A DNA stretch of 64,000 nt from Pycnococcus provasolii (taxonomy: Eukaryota; Chlorophyta; Pseudoscourfieldiophyceae; Pseudoscourfieldiales), in the NCBI GenBank assembly GCA_049487715.1, contig CP150547.1, forward strand, positions 558,001-622,000, written 5' to 3'. The translations under genes were made by a program, and so were the position numbers. The notes under the pieces are model-generated. The model did no database searches and was not told the origin of the DNA. It saw nothing but the letters and a program-made list of their open reading frames with translations. Below are positions 57,862-64,000 of this stretch, in pieces (the stretch's first letter is position 1; every line of letters starts with the position of its first letter).

Positions 57862-58548
57862 ATGGCCTCTTCGGCAGTATCTTTGGATATGCTGGCGTCG
57901 CAGAAGTCTCTGATCCGCAAGAACATCAAAGCATCACTGAAGACCTTAGATGAAAGAGAAGGAACGATAAGTGAACTTGGCGCAAAAGCCAACGCATTAT
58001 TAGCACAAACGCAAGCGTTCCAGTCTGCAACTACCATAGCACTGTACGTCGCCAGCGAAAGACTCAGAGAGGTGCCGACACGTGACGCCATCGCAAACGC
58101 ACTCGCGCTCGGAAAACGCGTCTACCTGCCACGCGTCGTCGGCGACTTCGCCGCAGGCACGGCGACGATGCGTATGCTGGAAGTGACGCGCATGGACGAG
58201 ATCGAAGCTGCGAACGAAACGTCCACTATGAAGCTCGAGGAACCTTCGACGATACTAAGCGACGGTATCACGCCACGACCGGACGTCGAGGACGAAGACG
58301 CGCCGCCTCTGCACCTCGTCGTGTGCCCCGGCGTCGCGTTCGACCGCAGTGGAGGACGCCTAGGTCGTGGCGCGGGGTTCTACGACACGTTTCTGTGCCG
58401 TATGGCAAAGCATGCGAAGCACGCGCCGCCGCGCACGCTCGGGTTGTGCTTCGACATTCAAGTAGTTGACGAGGTGCCACGTGGGGAACACGACATCGTC
58501 ATGGGCGAAGTTGTGACCGAATCGACGCACTATCTCTCCACGAAATGA
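57862..58548 (+). CDS. 5FCL: 5-formyltetrahydrofolate cyclo-ligase
   Basis: 228 residues. Converts 5-formyl-THF to 5,10-methenyl-THF with ATP, recycling a by-product of serine hydroxymethyltransferase in organelles. The start QKSLIRKNIKASLKTLDERE matches the K-x2-(L/I)R-x5 family opening. ALYVASERLREVPT and RVYLPRVVG follow, and GVAFDRSGGRLGRGAGFYDTFL near 163 is the ATP-binding GRGxGxYDxxL motif that defines the family. A ~30-residue acidic insert (residues ~118-142) is not typical. There is no clear targeting peptide from the ATG at 57862, but an unlisted 5' exon is possible because the frame is open a little further upstream without ATG. Confidence 0.9.
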   Translation: MASSAVSLDMLASQKSLIRKNIKASLKTLDEREGTISELGAKANALLAQTQAFQSATTIALYVASERLREVPTRDAIANALALGKRVYLPRVVGDFAAGTATMRMLEVTRMDEIEAANETSTMKLEEPSTILSDGITPRPDVEDEDAPPLHLVVCPGVAFDRSGGRLGRGAGFYDTFLCRMAKHAKHAPPRTLGLCFDIQVVDEVPRGEHDIVMGEVVTESTHYLSTK

Positions 58549-58686
58549 GCAAGAATTCGACGCGTGTACATGGGAAAAAACGCACTGTACATATTTCCTG
58601 AAATCAATGTATAAATAAGTCTAACCTTAGTTGGTTTTTAGTTTTTATTCGTAATTTACAGAATTTTAGTTGGTATGTATTGAGCT

Positions 58687-61591
58687 TCATCTCGCCGTCC
58701 ACTGCCCATTCGAATAGCGAATGCGAACACGCTCCTCGTACTCACGCACTACATCCTCGTTCGCCAAGCACTCGCGGAACAAGTTTACGAACTCCTCCTC
58801 GTCGATCGTCCCACTATTGTCCGTGTCAGCCTTCTGGAACACGTCAGCAACAAAGTGCTTGAACTTCTCCTCCTCCATGTTCAAGCTTAAGCTCTCCTTG
58901 AGCAGAGACTCGAGCTCCTCAAGATCGATAAAGCCGTTTTGGTCAGCATCGTACTTTTCAAACAACCGTTTGCTCTCCTCCATGTGCGCCGCCTCCATCA
59001 TTTTTGTCACCTTGCGAGCGTAGCGAGCGCGCACCGCCTCCGTGCGCAGAGACTTTTCGTAAAAGATGATAAACTCATCCCATTCCAATTTTTCATCATC
59101 GTTCGCGTCGAAGTCCTTCAATAGCATCTGCACGTAAACAAAAACCGTGGCGGGATCGATGTGGATGCCGAGCCTTTCAAGCACCACATGCAGCTCCTTG
59201 ATGTCCAGCGCGCCGCTATTATCTGCGTCAGCATCCTCGAAAAGATTCTTGGCGGCCTGGACTTCCTCCTCCGACAGAGACCCAACTTCAGCTTCCATAA
59301 CCTTGGACATCTCGTCGTCAAGCTCGCGCTGTATAATCTCAATTTCAGCATCTGGATCCTTTGATTCCCTTCCACTCGAATCGACAACCTCGCTCAGCAG
59401 CATTTCCAAGACTTCGTCTGCCCCCTCCGTATCCGCCTGTTGCTGTAGATCTTCGGCAGACTCAGATGGCTGTGGTACTTCGGCAACTTCCGTATCTTCA
59501 GTGGGCGGCGCAACTGCAACTTCAGATACGCGCGGGGTTTCCACCTGCGCAGCATCGATTGCCGATGCAATAGCTTCCTCCACCGCCTCCGTCGCAGACG
59601 ACATCTTCCGGAGTAGCTCTGCGCTACCCTGTTCCTCCCCCTCTTCTTCAGCAGCAGGAGGAAGAGCCACAGCATCGTTGTCCTCGTCGTCATCAAGGCC
59701 AGGCAAGTCCAAGCCGTCCAACGCATCGCTCGGCAGTATCTGCGAACGCCGGTATGATAACGAACTGTGGTTGCGAGTCTCCGCCATAGCCTCTGGCCTG
59801 GGCGAACCTACTGCCATGATGTCCTGCTGAAGTTCATCAAACTCGTTGCGTAGCGCGATGGCCTCCTGCTCCTCTTCCTGAGCAGCACTCTCCGTGTATT
59901 TGACTTCTTTCTGAAGTTCGTCAAGTCGCAACTCTTTGGCTTCGTTCACGTCCACTTCATCCGCTGTCTCTGCCGCTTTTTGACTGATTTCCTCACGCAT
60001 AACCTGCACCTGCTCGCGAGCCTTTGCACCTCGCACACGTGCCTGAATTAATCTAGCCGCCTCCTCTTCTACCGCCGCCTCGGCAAGTTCTGCCGCCTCC
60101 ATTTCACGCTGCGCTTCCTCGCGCATTGCCTCCACCTGCTCGCGAGCCTTTGCACCTCGCACATGGGCCTGAATCATCAGCGCCGCCGCCTCTTCCGCCT
60201 CGTCGCCCTCAATTATCTCTGCCGCCTCCATTTCACGCTGCGCTTCCTCGCGCATAGCCTGCACCTGCTCGCGAGCCTTTGCACCTCGCACACGTGCCTG
60301 GATCAATCTAGCCGCCTCCGCCTCCGCCGCTTCCGCCGCATCCATTTCACGCTGCGCTTCCTCGCGAATAGCCTGCACCTGCTCACGAGCCTTTGCACCC
60401 CGCACACGTGCCTGGATCAATCTAGCCGCCTCCGCCTCCGCCGCTTCCGCCGCCTCTTTTTGACGCTGCGCTTCCTCGCGCATAGCCTGCACCTGCTCAC
60501 GAGCCTTTGCACCTCGCACACGTGCCTGAATCAACCTAGCCGCCTCCGCCTCCGCCGCCGCCGCCGCTTCCTCCGCCTCGATTTCACGCCGCTTGTCCTC
60601 TTCCTCGCGAATAGTCCTGTACCTGCTCGCGAGCCTTTACACTTCGCTCACGCGTCTGTTGCTCCTGAGCCATGCGCACAAGCATCGCGTGTCCCTCAGC
60701 CGCCATGGCATCCATATTTGTAGCTGCTGCCTCCAGGTCATTGGAAAGCTGTAGCGCCCTCTTGGCAGTTACCGGATCATTATTATGCTTCTTCGCACTC
60801 GCGTACATGAACTGGTCGCGTTCGTAGGCGCTTGCTGCATTGAATTCGATCCTTTCCATCCTAGCGCTTCCCCTAGCGCTAGCCGCCCCGCTTGCCGCCC
60901 CACTGGCCGCTGGAAATCTGTTCGTTCTCACTTGAGGCTCTAGCGATCTGATGGGTGGGACGGGTGCAGAGCTCTTAGGCTGGTCGACTGACTCTAGGTA
61001 GCGGCGCACCTCTGCCTCGGCGCGCATCTTCTGCACTTCCCTTCGTGCCTCGTAGCCCCTGTATACCGTTTGTATCTTGACGGCACTCTCCTTCTCGCGC
61101 ATATCCTGCTCTTTCTCAAAATCTTTGAGAAGCTCGTCGGGTTCGGGCGACTCTGCCCACGCCGGTCTTTTCTCTTGTTTTGGCGTTGGCTTTGGCTTGT
61201 TTGGTGCAGAAGCGGCAGGTGTTACCTGCGAGGGCATCGCTACTGGTAAGTCGGCCATAAGTTCCTTTTCCTGCGCGACGTCCTGAGCTCCCCACGTTGA
61301 AGCGCCGCGCGAGTAGCCGTTGAGCGGTAGCGGAGTGTTGTAGTTGCGCGGGGTGAGCTTTCTCTCAGCGTCCTCGACGATGCGCTTCAGCAGGTTCGCC
61401 TCGTACAGGTCTCCGCGTCTCTTCAAGTTGTCGATAGCTCCGTACATTTCCGCGTACGTTTTCTGCCTGACTTCGTTCGCGAGCTTCTGCCTGGACAGTT
61501 CCTTCTCGGGGTCGTACTTGGCCCACGCGGGTGTGAAGCTGGAGTTGGGCGCGCCGCTCTGGGGCACGACGCGCGACGACTTGCATCCCAT
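58687..61591 (-). CDS. IQ-repeat and EF-hand protein with acylation-type N-terminus (one frameshift)
   Basis: The gene reads in two frames. From the ATG at 61591, 61591-60584 gives MGCKSSRVVPQ (Gly2/Cys3: N-myristoylation and palmitoylation), a helical segment and a first IQ motif (IQTVYRGYEARR). At about 60610-60620 the frame shifts by 1 nt relative to the repeat consensus. From about 60620 to 58687 the other frame continues with five to six 36-43-residue repeats ARLIQARVRGAKAREQVQ (IQx3RGx3R, calmodulin-binding). A Glu-rich middle follows, then four EF-hands: DADADNSGALD, DFDANDDEKLE, DADQNGFID and DTDNSGTID. Joined, the protein would be about 965 residues. EF-hand plus IQ plus acylation suggests a membrane- or flagellum-linked calcium protein. 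Either a base is extra in this assembly or the allele is broken; no normal-size intron fits. Confidence 0.75.
59990..60620. repeat. ~117-bp tandem repeats encoding IQ motifs
   Basis: Five to six copies sharing gcctgcacctgctcgcgagc and gcctttgcacctcgcac, with only a few differences between copies. Confidence 0.85.
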
Positions 61592-62701
61592 GAATATGAA
61601 TGAACCCCAAAACAATACACTATCGTAGACCTTAAGAAGCTTAACTAACAAGGCTAACCGAGCGTAACCACAATACGCCAAAGGGCCGGCGAGACCACCA
61701 CCACTTCTTGATTGAGCGAGCAATTCTTTTTTAAAGACGATGATGATGAGCCGAACGGTGAGTGAAATGATGAAAGCCGACTTTTGGACTCGGGGAAGGT
61801 TTTGGTTTTTGGTTTGGAATGGCCCCGAAAGATGGGAGGGGATGGGATGGCCGACTGACTGCATGAAGTGACTTCGGCCGAGACCACTGCACTGATCAGC
61901 GGAGTGGAGTTCATCGGAGTTCGGTGTCGCCTTGAGTGCGCCGATCAACGCTACGCAACGGAATACTGGAATGATGGGCCCCGACGGAATGTGGAATGAT
62001 TCTATGGGCCTCGACGTTCATGATGGCTGTATTGCCCGACTGTATGGCTCCGATCCTCGACGACCATCGGCGACCAGATCACGGACATGGAGAGGAAGCG
62101 CCGATCACAGAGAGTGTTTCTTGCAAGCATCGACCGTGTGCACAGGTGGGCGTGGGTGGGTGGGCCGTGCCCGTGGGTGCCTGGGCCCCAAGCATCGGCC
62201 AGGTCAAGCAGACGATCAGCAGGTAGCTCTGGCAGGTAGCTCTGGCTGGGTGTCTTGTGGCACGGCCGATCACCGGCCTCTTGGTACGGCTTACTTTCCT
62301 CGGCGAAGACAGGAACACTGCTATGTAGTACTACTGTACCATCGAAGGAATCCATAGAAGGACATAACCCTATCGTTGTGCTTGAAAAGGCATTCAACCA
62401 AGCAAGCACTCACGCAAGCAAGCAAATGGGTCCTGGGAGAAACAACAGACTTAAATACTTAATTACTTCGTGACGTCACGTCACGCAAGAATTTTGCCTT
62501 ACCACCCATAAATCCTAGAGAGGGAACTCGATCATGTCTTGTGACACTTACGTACGCGCCGGGCGCACACGAACCTTAAACCAGGCGAGATATCCCGCGG
62601 GACTCAAGGGTGGGCAACGAACGCGATTACAGGCGACACAGCTTCCACGACGGATGGCAGGAACTTCTGTTATCACATAATGTTACACATACAAAAAAAA
62701 A
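61592..62701. other. Intergenic region upstream of the IQ/EF-hand gene
   Basis: 1.1 kb between the 3' end of the last gene and the start of the IQ/EF-hand gene. It has short repeats (gcaagcaagca, ggtagctctggc) and scattered frames without homologues. Confidence 0.4.
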
Positions 62702-63982
62702 CTATGAACGCGTGCCAATCCTCAGTGCCGCGAGATTTACGGCCTTCGCAAGCTCACCAGCGCCATCGTCGCCAGCAACAGCTCTCTGTGCCACCGCACA
62801 TGCTGTTTCCTGCAGCTGCGCAGGCCATCTCGCGAATGGTCCATATGCGACGCGCCCAGCATCCAGCTCAACCGCAAAGAGCGGCACAAGCGCGTCCTCC
62901 AAATTTGACGGAACAGGAACGGCTGCGCAAATGTTTAACAGAGCGCCAAGAACCGTTGAACTCAGCGCAACGTCCGTCGTGCCGAGGCGATGCAGCGCCC
63001 TGGGAAAACCTGCGGCGTGTCGCTCGGCGAGAGCGCTCAGCGCGACGCGCGCCTCGGCGTTGTGCCACTTGCCCACGACTACCAACCATCGATGGCATAG
63101 AGATAGCAGAACACCCCTGCCCATGGCTGATCGTGGCGCGTCGAAAGCGAGCGCTTCAACGCACTGCAGCAGCTTCGCGCGGCGTGTTGCGTTCGTATCG
63201 CCAGGTGGCCACAGCTCGTCCATCTCGGCGAGGATGCGGACGCCTTCGACGAATGTGCTATCCATCATGGGGGTACGCGAAGCCGTAGGTCGGCTGGCTG
63301 CTGAAGAAGGCTTTGTCTCACCATGCTTTGCTAGATATGTCTCGGCAAACGAAAGCAGTCGAACAAGCAGCTCCTGCGGCGGACAACGACCACGACGGCC
63401 GCAGCCACCGCCACGGTGCCAAGCACGACCGAGAACCGCAAGCAGCGCGGCATTTGCCTCCTCTGCCAAGCTTCCTTTCGTGCTCACGAGTGGAAAGGTG
63501 CGCGTCAAAACGCTCTCGATTGCTCGCCAATCTGCCATGGCCAGTGCGCCGTGGGGCAGTGTGCACAGCAGCCACGCGGCATGCAAGGTGGCGGATGCGG
63601 CGGCGTTGGCGTGTGCCTTCGCATCATCATCTTTCTGCTCAGCACTCAAGCCTCGAAGGCACTCGTGGGCGATGAATCGTACGGCATGCGACGCGAGGCG
63701 TGACGCGCCGACATTCCCTTCAGTGTTTATGCCGTAATCGGAGCTGACAACTTCCGAAGGCGGCGTTGGCGACGCCGCCACCGCCGATCGATCCAGTCGT
63801 ATGCCCCAACGAGTGGACAGGCGTTCGGCGCAGGCAAATGCATTCACGACGAGGCCTTTGTTGTCGTCGCGCCTGTCTTTCGACAACGATGCGGCGTAGC
63901 CTTCTTCGTGCATGAAAGCATCAGCGAAGCGTGCAGCCGCGGCGAACATCGCCTCTCCCGCCTCCAGCGACCGTGCGGACAT
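62702..63982 (-). CDS. Hypothetical alpha-helical protein (possibly partial at 5' end)
   Basis: 426 residues from the Met at 63982. The frame stays open to the window edge, so the gene may start further upstream. Almost entirely Ala/Leu-rich helices with regular hydrophobic spacing (AAWLLCTLPHGALAMADWRAIESVLTR-like segments), reminiscent of HEAT/ARM or RAP/FASTK-type helical repeats, but no RAP domain or known motif is seen. Function unknown. Codon and composition fit its neighbours, and length supports a real gene. Confidence 0.6.
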   Translation of the reverse strand: MSARSLEAGEAMFAAAARFADAFMHEEGYAASLSKDRRDDNKGLVVNAFACAERLSTRWGIRLDRSAVAASPTPPSEVVSSDYGINTEGNVGASRLASHAVRFIAHECLRGLSAEQKDDDAKAHANAAASATLHAAWLLCTLPHGALAMADWRAIESVLTRTFPLVSTKGSLAEEANAALLAVLGRAWHRGGGCGRRGRCPPQELLVRLLSFAETYLAKHGETKPSSAASRPTASRTPMMDSTFVEGVRILAEMDELWPPGDTNATRRAKLLQCVEALAFDAPRSAMGRGVLLSLCHRWLVVVGKWHNAEARVALSALAERHAAGFPRALHRLGTTDVALSSTVLGALLNICAAVPVPSNLEDALVPLFAVELDAGRVAYGPFARWPAQLQETACAVAQRAVAGDDGAGELAKAVNLAALRIGTRS

Positions 63983-64000
63983 TGGTGCGAGCGCGCTGTC

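Noticed and set aside
60584-60620. A mini-intron to explain the frame change in the IQ/EF-hand gene
   Set aside because: The only GT..AG pair that would restore the frame is 19 nt, too short for splicing; a one-base shift is simpler.
1-64000. rRNA, tRNA, CRISPR arrays, prophage or bacterial operons
   Set aside because: None recognised by reading; the gene content and the intron are eukaryotic nuclear. A tRNAscan run would be decisive for tRNAs.

Overview
The window is nuclear DNA from a eukaryote, most likely a unicellular green alga. I infer a chlorophyte of prasinophyte type; the species cannot be read from the sequence. Plastid and green-lineage markers are a thylakoid FtsH2-type protease with a bipartite transit peptide, a CGL160-like ATP-synthase assembly factor, a Dof zinc-finger protein, a plant group-I-like bZIP (N-x7-K basic region) and a VTC2-type GDP-L-galactose phosphorylase. 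An outer-arm-type dynein heavy chain, a tubulin ligase-like enzyme and an IQ/EF-hand protein suggest a flagellated stage. Nearly all genes are single open exons. The one intron I can place with confidence is 100 nt, in the AP-2 sigma gene.

Layout. 1-7.4 kb: 3' two thirds of a dynein heavy chain. 8.1-9.3: a ten-repeat LRR protein. 9.9-12.2: TTLL. 12.7-14.2: SPOC-domain protein. 15.1-17.2: FtsH. 17.5-21.2: PARP-type zinc-finger protein, a small unknown protein and a GT11-like Golgi glycosyltransferase. 21.9-22.4: AP-2 sigma. 24.0-24.9: bZIP. 25.3-28.1: a CW zinc-finger protein that also carries what looks like a Dam-family adenine-methyltransferase domain. 29.5-31.2: mitochondrial methylmalonate-semialdehyde dehydrogenase. 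31.4-34.6: IIB Ca2+-ATPase. 35.05-39.28: a complete DNA transposon with terminal inverted repeats, an intact IS5-like DDE transposase and a decayed XPG-nuclease/SWIM gene. 39.9-41.3: MFS carrier. 42.7-43.6: TOM7 and complex I PSST. 43.9-45.4: VTC2. 47.1-47.6: gamma-glutamylcyclotransferase-like. 47.7-50.2: Dof. 51.9-53.3: CGL160 and PRKRIP1. 53.6-54.9: sulfotransferase-like. 55.9-57.5: peroxisomal citrate synthase. 57.9-58.5: 5-FTHF cyclo-ligase. 58.7-61.6: IQ/EF-hand protein with one frameshift. 62.7-64.0: unknown helical protein.

Genes largely alternate in orientation, with short convergent 3' gaps (about 95-700 nt) and longer 5' gaps. Many of the 5' gaps hold short telomere-like CCCTAA/CCCGAA arrays. 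There is no bacterial-style operon; neighbours share little function apart from the tightly spaced mitochondrial pair TOM7 and PSST. The items most worth follow-up are the transposon with its nuclease/SWIM cargo, the inverted duplication of its SWIM finger, the CW-methyltransferase protein and the telomere-like promoter arrays.
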